A stretch of 64,000 nt of DNA from DASXUX01 sp036504595 (GTDB lineage: Bacteria > Planctomycetota > SZUA-567 > H5-PLA8). The translations under genes and the position numbers were made by a program. Below, piece by piece: positions 34,609-42,734 of the stretch (position 1 is its first letter; the number at the start of each line of letters is the position of its first letter). The DNA lies in the NCBI GenBank assembly GCA_036504595.1, contig DASXUX010000052.1, positions 124,001 through 188,000 of the forward strand, read 5' to 3'. A model generated the notes under the pieces. That model ran no database searches, was not told the DNA's origin, and worked only from the letters and a program-made list of their open reading frames with translations.

Positions 34609-37590
34609 ATGGCGATGAACAAGTCGTCTAGCGAAATAGACCTGAGTGCCATCCGCGCGCGCCTCGCCGGCGCACAGGGCCCCCGCTATTGGCGCAGCAT
34701 TGAGGAATTGGCCGACACGCCGGAATTCCGTGCTCTGGTGCAACGCGAATTCCCGAATCAGGCCCAAAAACTCGACGGCTTGGGCCGCCGGGACTTCCTG
34801 CGTGTCATGGCTGCTTCACTGGCGCTGGCGGGCCTGACCGCGTGCGGCGCGCCCGCCCCCTCGACGATTGTGCCTTACGCAAAGGGGCAGGAAGGCATCG
34901 TTCCAGGCAAACCCCTGTTTTTTGCCACTGCACTGACGTTGGGCGGCTACGCTCAAGGCGTGCTGGTGGAAAGCAACATGGGGCGCCCCACCAAGATTGA
35001 AGGCAACCCTGATCACCCCGCCAGTCTGGGTGCCACGGACGCCTTCAGCCAGGCTGCGATCCTGGGCCTCTATGATCCCGACCGCTCGCAGACCATCACG
35101 TTCGAGGACCGGATCAGCACGTGGGACGCGTTCCTCGGCGCGGTGCGCCCTGAATTGGCGGCGCAGCGCGACGCGAAAGGCTCCGGGATCCGGATTCTCA
35201 CTGAAACCATAACATCCCCAACACTCGGTTCTCAGTTGGCGGCGCTGCTGAAAACGTATCCCAACGCGAAGTGGCACCAATACGAGCCATGCAATCGGGA
35301 CAATGCGCGGGCCGGCGCGCTCCAGGCTTTTGGCGAGGATGTATCGACCGTTTATCGCTTTGACCAGGCCGATACCATCCTTTCCCTGGACGCTGATTTT
35401 CTCGGAAGCGGGCCAGGCTGTGTGCGCTACGCGCACGACTTCTCCTCTAAGCGGCGCGCGCGGCGTGACCAACTCGCGATGAACCGGCTGTATGTCCTCG
35501 AGAGCGCCCCGTCAGTTACCGGCTCCATCGCCGATCATCGTCTGCCGCTTAAAGGCAGCCAGATCGAAGCCGCCGCTCGTGAGTTGGCCCAGCAGCTCAA
35601 AGTCGAAGGCATTCGCGCCGGCACGCCGGCATCCGGAATTTCCGAAGCGTGGATGGCGGCGTTAGCCAAAGATCTTCAGCAGCACGCCGGGCGCAGCATT
35701 GTCATCCCAGGCGACGCGCAGCCGCCGGAAGTACACGCTCTGGCTCACGCCATCAATCAATCGCTAGGCAACGAAGACAAGACCGTTGTCTACAAGGTTC
35801 CGGTTGAAGTCAAGCCTGTCAGCCAGGCCGACTCCCTGCGGGAGTTGATCGGCGACATGTCCGCCGGGCGAGTGGATTTGCTCTTCGTCCTTTCTGCAAA
35901 CCCGGTCTTCTCCGCGCCCATCGACTTGCAGTTCAACGCCGGCCTGGCGAAGGTGAAGCTGCGCGTGCACCACGGCCTCTATAAGGATGAGACGGCCGCG
36001 CAGTGCCAGTGGCACATCCCGCAGGCTCACGAACTTGAATGCTGGGGCGACGCGCGCGCCTACGATGGCACGACCACGATTCAGCAGCCGCTTATCGCGC
36101 CTCTGTATTCGGGCAAATCCAGCGTCGAAATGCTGGGGATGCTGCTCTCGATTGGCGATCCCGGCCACGACATCGTGCGCGACTACTGGTCGCAACAGGA
36201 GGCCGGCAAGACCGATGATTTGTGGCGGCGTGCCATCCGCGACGGCGTGGTAGCGGGAAGTGGAGCACCGACCAAGAAAGTCACGCTCCGCCCGCTCGCC
36301 CTGGAAGCGACGGCGGCAGGCACGGAAGGCTTTGAGCTGCAATTCCGCCCAGATCCGGCCGTGTGGGACGGCCGCTTCGCAAATAATGGCTGGCTGCAAG
36401 AACTGCCCAAGCCCGTCACCCAGTTGACTTGGGACAACGCCGCTCTGTTCAGCCCCGCGGATGCCGAGCGTCTGGGACTGCACAATGAAGATCTGGTGAA
36501 TCTGACATTGGGTGGCCGCACCCTTAGCGCGCCCGTCTGGATCTCACCGGGCCACGCGCGCGGCTGCGTGACGGTGCACTTCGGCTACGGGCGAACGCAA
36601 GCCGGCCGAGTTGGCAACAGAATCGGCTTCGACGCCTTCGCATTGCGCACCTCGGGTGCTCCCTGGCGCGGGGTGGGCTTGGAAGTCGCCAAGGCCGGCC
36701 ATGCCTATCCGCTAGCCTGTACGCAGACTCACCACCAGGTGGAAGGCCGCGACATTGTACGAACGGCGACGCTGGCCGAATTCGAACAGCAAGCCAAGGC
36801 GCCCGCGAAAGAAGAAGAAAAACCGGCTACGCTTTACCCCGCTTTTAAGAGCGAGGGCAATGCGTGGGGCATGGTGATCGACCAGACGGTCTGCACGGGT
36901 TGCAGCGCGTGTGTCCTCGCCTGCCAGGCCGAGAACAACAGCCCGGTCGTCGGCAAGGCGGAAGTGGGGCGTGGCCGCGAGATGCACTGGCTGCGCATAG
37001 ATCGCTACCATGAGGGCGGCCTGGACAATCCCCGGGTTGTCTCGCAGCCGATGATGTGCGTCCACTGCGAGATGGCGCCCTGTGAGCCTGTTTGCCCGGT
37101 TAACGCCACGGTCCACAGCGCCGATGGACTGAACATGATGGTCTACAATCGCTGCGTCGGCACGCGCTATTGCTCGAACAATTGCCCGTACAAGGTGCGG
37201 CGCTTCAACTTCCTGGACTACACCAATCTGGAGCCGCTCCGCCGTTTACAGTACAACCCCGATGTGACCGTGCGTGAACGGGGCGTGATGGAAAAATGCA
37301 CCTATTGCATCCAGCGCATCAGCACGGTGCGGGCCGCGGCCGAGATGGAGAACCGCGCCATCCGCGATGGCGAACTGGTCACGGCCTGTCAGGCGGCTTG
37401 CCCCTCGCAAGCCATCGTCTTTGGCAACCTCAACGATCCGAGCAGCCAGGTGGCCAAACTCAAGTCCCAGCCGCACGGCTACGGCGTACTGGGCGAACTG
37501 GGCACGCTGCCGCGCACCAGCCACTTGATGCGGGTGCGCAATCCCAATCCTGAGATTGAGAGCCTGACGGCGAAGGGAAGTGTGAGTTGA
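34609..37590 (+). CDS. actB: Alternative complex III iron-sulfur subunit (fused molybdopterin-like and ferredoxin domains)
   Basis: A 993-aa subunit. A twin-arginine motif (GRRDFLRVMAAS, RR at 60-61) runs into a lipobox-like LTAC with Cys79. Residues about 85-740 resemble the CISM molybdopterin oxidoreductase fold, which in ActB binds no Mo cofactor. The last ~240 residues are a ferredoxin-type domain with four cysteine groups: CTGCSACVLAC, CVHCEMAPCEPVCP, CVGTRYCSNNCP and CTYCIQRI with CQAACP, consistent with several [4Fe-4S] or [3Fe-4S] clusters. The protein accepts electrons from quinol at ActC and feeds ActA. Confidence 0.93.
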   Translation: MAMNKSSSEIDLSAIRARLAGAQGPRYWRSIEELADTPEFRALVQREFPNQAQKLDGLGRRDFLRVMAASLALAGLTACGAPAPSTIVPYAKGQEGIVPGKPLFFATALTLGGYAQGVLVESNMGRPTKIEGNPDHPASLGATDAFSQAAILGLYDPDRSQTITFEDRISTWDAFLGAVRPELAAQRDAKGSGIRILTETITSPTLGSQLAALLKTYPNAKWHQYEPCNRDNARAGALQAFGEDVSTVYRFDQADTILSLDADFLGSGPGCVRYAHDFSSKRRARRDQLAMNRLYVLESAPSVTGSIADHRLPLKGSQIEAAARELAQQLKVEGIRAGTPASGISEAWMAALAKDLQQHAGRSIVIPGDAQPPEVHALAHAINQSLGNEDKTVVYKVPVEVKPVSQADSLRELIGDMSAGRVDLLFVLSANPVFSAPIDLQFNAGLAKVKLRVHHGLYKDETAAQCQWHIPQAHELECWGDARAYDGTTTIQQPLIAPLYSGKSSVEMLGMLLSIGDPGHDIVRDYWSQQEAGKTDDLWRRAIRDGVVAGSGAPTKKVTLRPLALEATAAGTEGFELQFRPDPAVWDGRFANNGWLQELPKPVTQLTWDNAALFSPADAERLGLHNEDLVNLTLGGRTLSAPVWISPGHARGCVTVHFGYGRTQAGRVGNRIGFDAFALRTSGAPWRGVGLEVAKAGHAYPLACTQTHHQVEGRDIVRTATLAEFEQQAKAPAKEEEKPATLYPAFKSEGNAWGMVIDQTVCTGCSACVLACQAENNSPVVGKAEVGRGREMHWLRIDRYHEGGLDNPRVVSQPMMCVHCEMAPCEPVCPVNATVHSADGLNMMVYNRCVGTRYCSNNCPYKVRRFNFLDYTNLEPLRRLQYNPDVTVRERGVMEKCTYCIQRISTVRAAAEMENRAIRDGELVTACQAACPSQAIVFGNLNDPSSQVAKLKSQPHGYGVLGELGTLPRTSHLMRVRNPNPEIESLTAKGSVS

Positions 37591-37610
37591 GCCAGGGAGA
37601 GCCAACCTCG

Positions 37611-38981
37611 ATGCAAGACGAGCTTGCGCTTGTGGCCCCAGGCCATACCTCGGCCACGGTGACCGACAAGATCAGCGCCGTGGTGCTGACGCCGCAGATC
37701 CGCAAACGCTGGCTGGTCGGCCTCCTGCTGGGCTTTTCCCTGGTCATGCTGCTGCTTTTGGCCATGAGCGTGGTGTTCATTTATGGCGTGGGCGTGTGGG
37801 GCATCAATATCCCGGTGGCGTGGGCCTTCGCGATCACTAACTTCGTGTGGTGGATCGGAATCGGCCATGCCGGCACGCTGATCTCGGCGATTCTCCTGCT
37901 CCTGCGGCAGGAATGGCGCACCTCCATCAATCGTTTTGCCGAAGCGATGACGCTCTTCGCCGTCACCTGCGCCGGCATCTTCCCGCTGATCCACATGGGG
38001 CGCCCGCAGTACTTTTACTGGATGCTGCCCTATCCCACCACGATGGGCCTCTGGCCGCAGTTCCGCAGCCCGCTGGTCTGGGACTTCTTCGCGGTCTCCA
38101 GTTATGCCACGGTCTCGCTGCTCTTCTGGTACGTCGGCTTGGTGCCGGACCTGGCGACGTTCCGCGATAAGGCCAAGAATCGTTTTCTGCGGGTTGTTTA
38201 CGGTCTGGCGGCCTTGGGCTGGCGAGGCTCGGCCGTGCACTGGCAGCGCTATCAAGTGGCCTACCTGCTGCTGGCGGGCCTGGCGACACCGCTGGTTGTC
38301 TCTGTGCATTCCGTGGTCAGCCTGGACTTTGCCGCCGCGAACATGCCTGGCTGGCATTCGACCATTTTCCCGCCGTACTTTGTCGGCGGCGCGATCTTTT
38401 CCGGCTTCGCGATGGTTCTTACCCTGGCCATTCCTCTGCGCAGATACTATGGCCTCGAAGACTTCATCACCCTCCGCCATCTGGAAAACATGGGCAAGAT
38501 GCTGCTGGCCATGGGCATGCTGGTCTCCTACGGCTACCTGATGGAGATCTTCATGGGGTGGTATGGGACCAACCACTTCGAGCAGTACACGATCTACAAC
38601 CGCATTACAGGGCCCTATGCCCCGGCGTTCTGGGCGCTGATCACGTGCAACGTTCTGACGCCGCAACTACTGTGGTTCCAGCGGTTGCGCAGAAGCCCCC
38701 TCTGTCTGTTCATCCTTGCCTTCGTCATTAACGTGGGCATGTGGTTGGAGCGCTTCATTATCGTGGCGACCAGCCTGGCCCGCTCGCACCTGCCCTCGAG
38801 TTGGGGCACATACGTTCCGACGCGCTGGGACTGGGCCTTGTTCGCGGGGACCATCGGCCTGTTTTCCTTCCTGTTCCTGCTGTTCATCCGCGTGTTGCCG
38901 ATGATCTCCATCTTTGAAATGCGGGAGCTTGTGACCGAGCACAAACTCCAGCCAGCTACGAAGGCGGAGGCCGATGCCTGA
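37611..38981 (+). CDS. actC: Alternative complex III NrfD-like quinol-binding membrane subunit
   Basis: A 456-aa NrfD/PsrC-family protein with about ten membrane helices, starting RKRWLVGLLLGFSLVMLLLL. Conserved features include WWIGIGHAGTLISAILLLLRQEWR, GRPQYFYWMLPYP, SVHSVVSLDFAAANMPGWHSTIFPPYF and NVGMWLERFIIVATSL, the regions that form the quinol site and putative proton path in ActC. ATG 37611 follows AGGGAGAG by ten bases; a TTG at 37587 overlapping the actB stop codon and preceded by AGGGAAG is an equally possible coupled start. It overlaps actD by eight bases. Confidence 0.92.
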   Translation: MQDELALVAPGHTSATVTDKISAVVLTPQIRKRWLVGLLLGFSLVMLLLLAMSVVFIYGVGVWGINIPVAWAFAITNFVWWIGIGHAGTLISAILLLLRQEWRTSINRFAEAMTLFAVTCAGIFPLIHMGRPQYFYWMLPYPTTMGLWPQFRSPLVWDFFAVSSYATVSLLFWYVGLVPDLATFRDKAKNRFLRVVYGLAALGWRGSAVHWQRYQVAYLLLAGLATPLVVSVHSVVSLDFAAANMPGWHSTIFPPYFVGGAIFSGFAMVLTLAIPLRRYYGLEDFITLRHLENMGKMLLAMGMLVSYGYLMEIFMGWYGTNHFEQYTIYNRITGPYAPAFWALITCNVLTPQLLWFQRLRRSPLCLFILAFVINVGMWLERFIIVATSLARSHLPSSWGTYVPTRWDWALFAGTIGLFSFLFLLFIRVLPMISIFEMRELVTEHKLQPATKAEADA

Positions 38982-39519
38982 ACCGACGCCGTTATACGGT
39001 CTGATGGCCGAGTTCGAGACGGCGGAGCAACTGCTCGCTGCGACGCGGCGCGCGCATGCGGAGGGCTATCGCCGCATGGATGCCTATTCCCCATTCCCCG
39101 TGACGGGGCTGGCTGACGCCTTAGGCCAAGGCGGGCGGACCATCATCCCGACGCTCGTCCTCCTGGCGGGGCTTCTCGGCGGCGCCGCGGGCTTCCTCTT
39201 CGCCGATTACGTGTCAGCGTATGCCTATCCGCTCAATGTCGGCAGCCGGCCCCTGCACAGTTGGCCGGCCTTCATTCCGGTGGCATTTGAGACGACGATT
39301 CTGGGCGCGGCGCTGGCAGCCGTTTTCTCCATGCTGATCCTGAACCGGCTGCCGGAGCCGTACCATCCCGTCTTCAATGTTGCGCGCTTTGCTGAGTTTG
39401 CTTCGCGAGATCGTTTCTTCCTCTGTCTGGAAGCGGTGGACCCGAAGTTCTCACTGGAAACGGCGCGGCGGTTCCTCGAAAGCACCGGACCCGCCCATGT
39501 TGCGGAGGTGCCGCGCTAA
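38974..39519 (+). CDS. actD: Alternative complex III subunit ActD (DUF3341)
   Basis: A 181-aa subunit. A cytoplasmic N-terminal part (LYGLMAEFETAEQLLAATRRAHAEGYRRMDAYSPFPVTGLADAL) is diagnostic of ActD, followed by two membrane helices (ILTLVLLAGLLGG-like at about 50-75 and FETTILGAALAAVFSMLIL at about 103-122) and a C-terminal HPVFNVARFAEFASRDRFFLCLEA segment. It overlaps actC by eight bases, and GGAGGCCG at the end of actC serves as its ribosome-binding site. Confidence 0.92.
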   Translation: MPEPTPLYGLMAEFETAEQLLAATRRAHAEGYRRMDAYSPFPVTGLADALGQGGRTIIPTLVLLAGLLGGAAGFLFADYVSAYAYPLNVGSRPLHSWPAFIPVAFETTILGAALAAVFSMLILNRLPEPYHPVFNVARFAEFASRDRFFLCLEAVDPKFSLETARRFLESTGPAHVAEVPR

Positions 39520-39523
39520 AGCC

Positions 39524-40147
39524 ATGAGCAGCCCCCGATCTATCCCTGCCGGCACGGAGGCCGGCGCTACCCGTCCGCGCGCCGCACTCGGGCTCCTGGT
39601 CTGCGGTTTGATGCTGGCGTGCGGCTGCGGGAATAACATGGAGACTGCGGGGCGCTACAAGCCTCTGGCGCCCAGCCCCTTCTTCCCGGATGGACGGACG
39701 GCGCGCCCGCGCCTGGACGACACGGTCGCCCGCGGGGAATGGCAAGGCGAAGAAGTCTTCTTTACCGGCAAGGCAAAAGGCAAGCTGGTGGATGAAAGTC
39801 CGGTTAAGTTGAGCCGCCAGGTGCTTCAGCGCGGGCAAACGGAGTTCAACACGTTCTGCTCTCCCTGTCACGGGCAGGATGGCTACGGCAAAGGCATTGC
39901 CGTCCGCCGCGGCTTCCCGCCACCATCCTCGTTTCATGAGGAACGGTTGAGGAACGCACCGGATGGGCATTTCTTTGACGTGATGACCAACGGTTTTGGC
40001 GTGATGTACTCCTATGGCTCCCGAGTGCCGGCGGCGGACCGCTGGGCCATTGTGGCCTATCTGCGCGCGCTCCAGTTAAGCCAGCACGCCGCTCTGGACG
40101 ACTTGTCGCCAGAGGAGCGAAACAAATTTAAGGAAATGCCTCAATGA
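39524..40147 (+). CDS. actE: Alternative complex III monohaem cytochrome c lipoprotein
   Basis: A 207-aa lipoprotein with signal GLLVCGLMLACGCG (lipobox LAC) and one haem motif, CSPCH in FNTFCSPCHGQDGYGKG. The likely axial Met is in NGFGVMYSYGSRVP, and ADRWAIVAYLRALQLS is the C-terminal helix. ActE receives electrons from ActA and passes them to the terminal acceptor. Between the start Met and the signal core lies SIPAGTEAGAT, encoded by a copy of a GC-rich palindromic element also found in dnaG in the same frame. The stop overlaps the actF start in ATGA. Confidence 0.9.
   Translation: MSSPRSIPAGTEAGATRPRAALGLLVCGLMLACGCGNNMETAGRYKPLAPSPFFPDGRTARPRLDDTVARGEWQGEEVFFTGKAKGKLVDESPVKLSRQVLQRGQTEFNTFCSPCHGQDGYGKGIAVRRGFPPPSSFHEERLRNAPDGHFFDVMTNGFGVMYSYGSRVPAADRWAIVAYLRALQLSQHAALDDLSPEERNKFKEMPQ
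39543..39570. repeat. GC-rich palindromic element inside actE (family F)
   Basis: A 28-base copy whose core GCCGGCACGGAGGCCGGC is an imperfect palindrome. It is identical over all 28 bases to 55719-55746 in dnaG and is translated in the same frame (PAGTEAGAT). Confidence 0.85.
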
Positions 40148-41331
40148 GCGGGAACGTGCCGGCACATTCATTCTTGCCGCGCCTGCAACGGGGGGCGCTT
40201 GCGGTCGGAGTTTTGGGCGCGATTCCGTGTGCGCTCGCGGCTGCCGTCAACTGGCCTCAGTTCCTGCAAAGCTACCTCGTCGCTTACGTCTTCTGGCTGA
40301 GCGTCTGCCTTGGAGCGGGCGGCCTGCTGGCGTTGAACTACGTGGTCAAGTGCCGCTGGGGCGTCGTCATTCGCCGAACGGCGGAGGCTGCGGCGGCCCT
40401 CATCTTCCTGATGGCCCTGCTGCTGCTGCCGCTGCTGGCGGGGCTGCCGCATTTGTACCAATGGGCGCGTCCGGAGGGTCTGTCCGCCGACCCGGCCTTG
40501 CGGCACGCGGCTTTGTTCCTGCAGGTACCCTTCGTGTTGGGGCGCTTGGCTCTCTACTTCTTGATCTGGTTCGCCTTGGCCTTCTTGCTGAAGCACTGGT
40601 CAGTACAGCAAGACCAGCGCGGTGATCCAGCTTGCGCCAAGAAACTCTCCGGGCTCAGTGCCGTGAGCGTGCCCATCTACGTTCTGACCATCAGCTTCTT
40701 CTCCGTTGACATGCTGCTGTCCCTGGAGCCGGGCTGGGACTCCTCGATCGTCGGATTCATGATCGGCACCGATTGCCTGCTGACCGCGCTCGCTTTCATC
40801 ATTGTGATCGTCGTGCTGCTGGCGAAGGACGCGCCGTTGCGTCAAGCGCTCAACACCGAGCGCGTGCACGATTTAGGCAACCTGCTGATGGCGCTCGTCA
40901 TTTTCTGGGCCTATATCGCCTTTGCGCAGTATCTGGTGCTCTGGATGGCCAACCTTCCGGAAGAAGTAGGCTGGTACGTGCGCCGGACGCAGGGCGGCTG
41001 GGAATGGGCTGCCCGCTCGCTCATGGGCCTGCATTTCGCGCTCCCGTTGTTCTTGCTCCTCTTCCGTTTCATCAAGCGCAGCACGGGCTCTCTGATTGCC
41101 GTGGCGCTGTTCATGCTCGTGATGCGTTGGGTGGATTTGCTGTGGACGATAGCACCCACGTTCCGTCCCGTGCTGTACGTACACTGGCTGGATGTCGCGC
41201 TGCCGCTGGCGATGGGTGGGCTGTGGGTGGCGGTTTTCGGCTGGGTGCTGCGGCGACAGCCGCTGCTTCCCTTGCATGCCGAGGTGGTTGACCACGGCGC
41301 CGAAGCTGCGCCGGCCGCGGAGGCGATCTGA
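40144..41331 (+). CDS. actF: Alternative complex III NrfD-like membrane subunit ActF
   Basis: A 395-aa membrane protein with about ten helices, paralogous to ActC but shorter and without its N-terminal extension. Recognisable segments are SYLVAYVFWLSVCLGAGGLLALNYV, YFLIWFALAFLLKHWS, SVPIYVLTISFFSVDMLLSLEPGWDSSIVG and VIFWAYIAFAQYLVLWMANLPEE. The last of these is highly conserved in ActF. It starts in an ATGA overlap with actE, so translation is coupled. Its role in the complex is structural or in proton transfer; it lacks the clear quinol-site signature of ActC. Confidence 0.92.
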   Translation: MSGNVPAHSFLPRLQRGALAVGVLGAIPCALAAAVNWPQFLQSYLVAYVFWLSVCLGAGGLLALNYVVKCRWGVVIRRTAEAAAALIFLMALLLLPLLAGLPHLYQWARPEGLSADPALRHAALFLQVPFVLGRLALYFLIWFALAFLLKHWSVQQDQRGDPACAKKLSGLSAVSVPIYVLTISFFSVDMLLSLEPGWDSSIVGFMIGTDCLLTALAFIIVIVVLLAKDAPLRQALNTERVHDLGNLLMALVIFWAYIAFAQYLVLWMANLPEEVGWYVRRTQGGWEWAARSLMGLHFALPLFLLLFRFIKRSTGSLIAVALFMLVMRWVDLLWTIAPTFRPVLYVHWLDVALPLAMGGLWVAVFGWVLRRQPLLPLHAEVVDHGAEAAPAAEAI

Positions 41332-41354
41332 ATGGCGCGCCAGAGGAAGGAACC

Positions 41355-41741
41355 ATGAGCAAGCTGCCGGACAGCCAAGCACCTCGCCAGTTCACGCGGC
41401 GGTCCGCGCTGCGGGTGGTGCTTGGCACCGTCCTGGCGGGCGTGGTGCTGAGCGTCGCGCTCGTCGCGCTGGCCAAGCAGATTCGCGCGCACACGGCAGT
41501 CACACCGCCCCCGGCATTGCCGTCACGCGGCTCCTCTGCGCAACAGCCCCCGGAGCCCAGGTTGGAGGAGGCCTTTGGAGCGGAGCTGGCCAAGGTTCAC
41601 CAGGCCGAAGAGGAACACCTGCACCACTATGCATGGGTGAATCCGAAATTGAAAGAAGTGCGCATTCCCATCGATCGAGCCATGGAGTTGATGTTGCAGC
41701 AGGAAGGCGGGACGGGCGCGCCAGAAGGAAAGAAACCATGA
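41355..41741 (+). CDS. ActG-like small membrane subunit
   Basis: A 128-aa protein with one membrane helix (ALRVVLGTVLAGVVLSVALVALA, about residues 19-41), a Pro-rich linker, and a conserved-looking C-terminal segment HHYAWVNPKLKEVRIPIDRAMELMLQ. Such YGWVD..VRIPI-D-RAM segments occur in small proteins encoded between complex III and oxidase genes. Assignment as ActG rests on position and this motif. GAGGAAGGAACC precedes the ATG. Its stop overlaps the next short frame in ATGA. Confidence 0.75.
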   Translation: MSKLPDSQAPRQFTRRSALRVVLGTVLAGVVLSVALVALAKQIRAHTAVTPPPALPSRGSSAQQPPEPRLEEAFGAELAKVHQAEEEHLHHYAWVNPKLKEVRIPIDRAMELMLQQEGGTGAPEGKKP

Positions 41742-41797
41742 GCCACGCGTTTTGTCTGTGTTCCTTTTCGCGGCCAGGACACTTGGGGCGAGCATGA
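41738..41797 (+). CDS. Possible 19-aa coupled mini-gene between actG and the subunit II gene
   Basis: The ATG overlaps the preceding stop codon (ATGA at 41738-41741) and its own stop overlaps the next start (ATGA at 41794-41797). AAGGAAAGAAACC precedes it. The product, MSHAFCLCSFSRPGHLGRA, contains a C-L-C pair. It could be a real small peptide or a translational relay that couples subunit II to the complex III genes. Confidence 0.4.
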   Translation: MSHAFCLCSFSRPGHLGRA

Positions 41798-42711
41798 GTC
41801 CAGCTGGGTTTTTCCCCGAGCAGGCATCGAGCTACGCGGCCCAAGTCGATGCGCTGGTCTTCTACCTGACGCTGGCCATTGCCGCCTGCGTTGCGGTCAT
41901 CGTCGGCTTGATCATTTCCCTGGCTGTCAGGTATCGGCGGCGTGCGGAGCAACCCGTGCCGCCGGCCGCCGCCCTCAGTCCACGCCTGCATCTCGTCTGG
42001 ATCGCCGTCCTTTCCTGCTTGTGCCTCGGCAGTTACTTCTGGGGGGTCCACCTGTCATCCGCGCTGCGCCAGGAGCCGGCCAATGCCATCGAAATCCGCG
42101 TGGTGGGGAAGCAATGGATGTGGAAGATGCAGCATCCGCAAGGACGCCGGGAAATTAACGAACTGCATGTCCCGCGGGGCGCTCCGATCGTGCTGCGCCT
42201 GATCTCCGAGGACGTGCCTCATGACCTTTTCATTCCGGCTCTGCGCCTGAAGCAGGACGCGTTGCCTGGCCAATACGCCACGGAGTGGTTTACGGCCACG
42301 AAGACAGGGGAGTACCCCTTCTACGGCGTCCAGGAATCCGGCCTGCTGCACACCAGCATGCGTGGAACCATGTTTGTCATGGAGCCGGCCAGATACGAAG
42401 CATGGCTCTCGGGCAAGTTGACCGAGGAGCCGCCCGCGGTCGCCGGCGAAAAGCTCTATAACCGCCTGGGCTGTGTCACGTGCCACACTACCAAAGCCGC
42501 GCCGTCGCTGACCGGGCTGTACAAGACGCAGGTAAAGCTCACGGTAGGCGAGCCCGTCGTGGCCGACGACGCCTATCTGCGCGAGTCGATCCTGGATCCC
42601 AATGCGAAAATCGTTGCCGGCTTCCAGCCGATGATGCCCTCGTTCCGCGGCCGGATCACCGAAGATGAGTTGACTCAGCTCGTGAGCTACATCAAGTCCC
42701 TGCGCCAATAG
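41794..42711 (+). CDS. Cytochrome c oxidase subunit II homologue with fused cytochrome c, lacking CuA ligands
   Basis: A 305-aa protein: two membrane helices (about residues 24-45 and 63-82), a cupredoxin domain (KQWMWKMQHPQG, DVPHDLFIPALRLKQDALPGQY with H143) and a C-terminal cytochrome c domain with CVTCH (C227, C230, H231) and a likely axial Met in QPMMPSF. The CuA signature C-x3-C-x3-H-x2-M reads G178-x3-S182-x3-H186-x2-M189, so both bridging cysteines are absent while His and Met remain. A normal binuclear CuA centre is therefore not expected; the haem would carry electrons. The ATG at 41794 follows GGGGCGAG; a TTG at 41752 would add an unlikely extension. Confidence 0.9.
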   Translation: MSPAGFFPEQASSYAAQVDALVFYLTLAIAACVAVIVGLIISLAVRYRRRAEQPVPPAAALSPRLHLVWIAVLSCLCLGSYFWGVHLSSALRQEPANAIEIRVVGKQWMWKMQHPQGRREINELHVPRGAPIVLRLISEDVPHDLFIPALRLKQDALPGQYATEWFTATKTGEYPFYGVQESGLLHTSMRGTMFVMEPARYEAWLSGKLTEEPPAVAGEKLYNRLGCVTCHTTKAAPSLTGLYKTQVKLTVGEPVVADDAYLRESILDPNAKIVAGFQPMMPSFRGRITEDELTQLVSYIKSLRQ

Positions 42712-42734
42712 CTGAAAGGGAGTGCGTGGAAACC

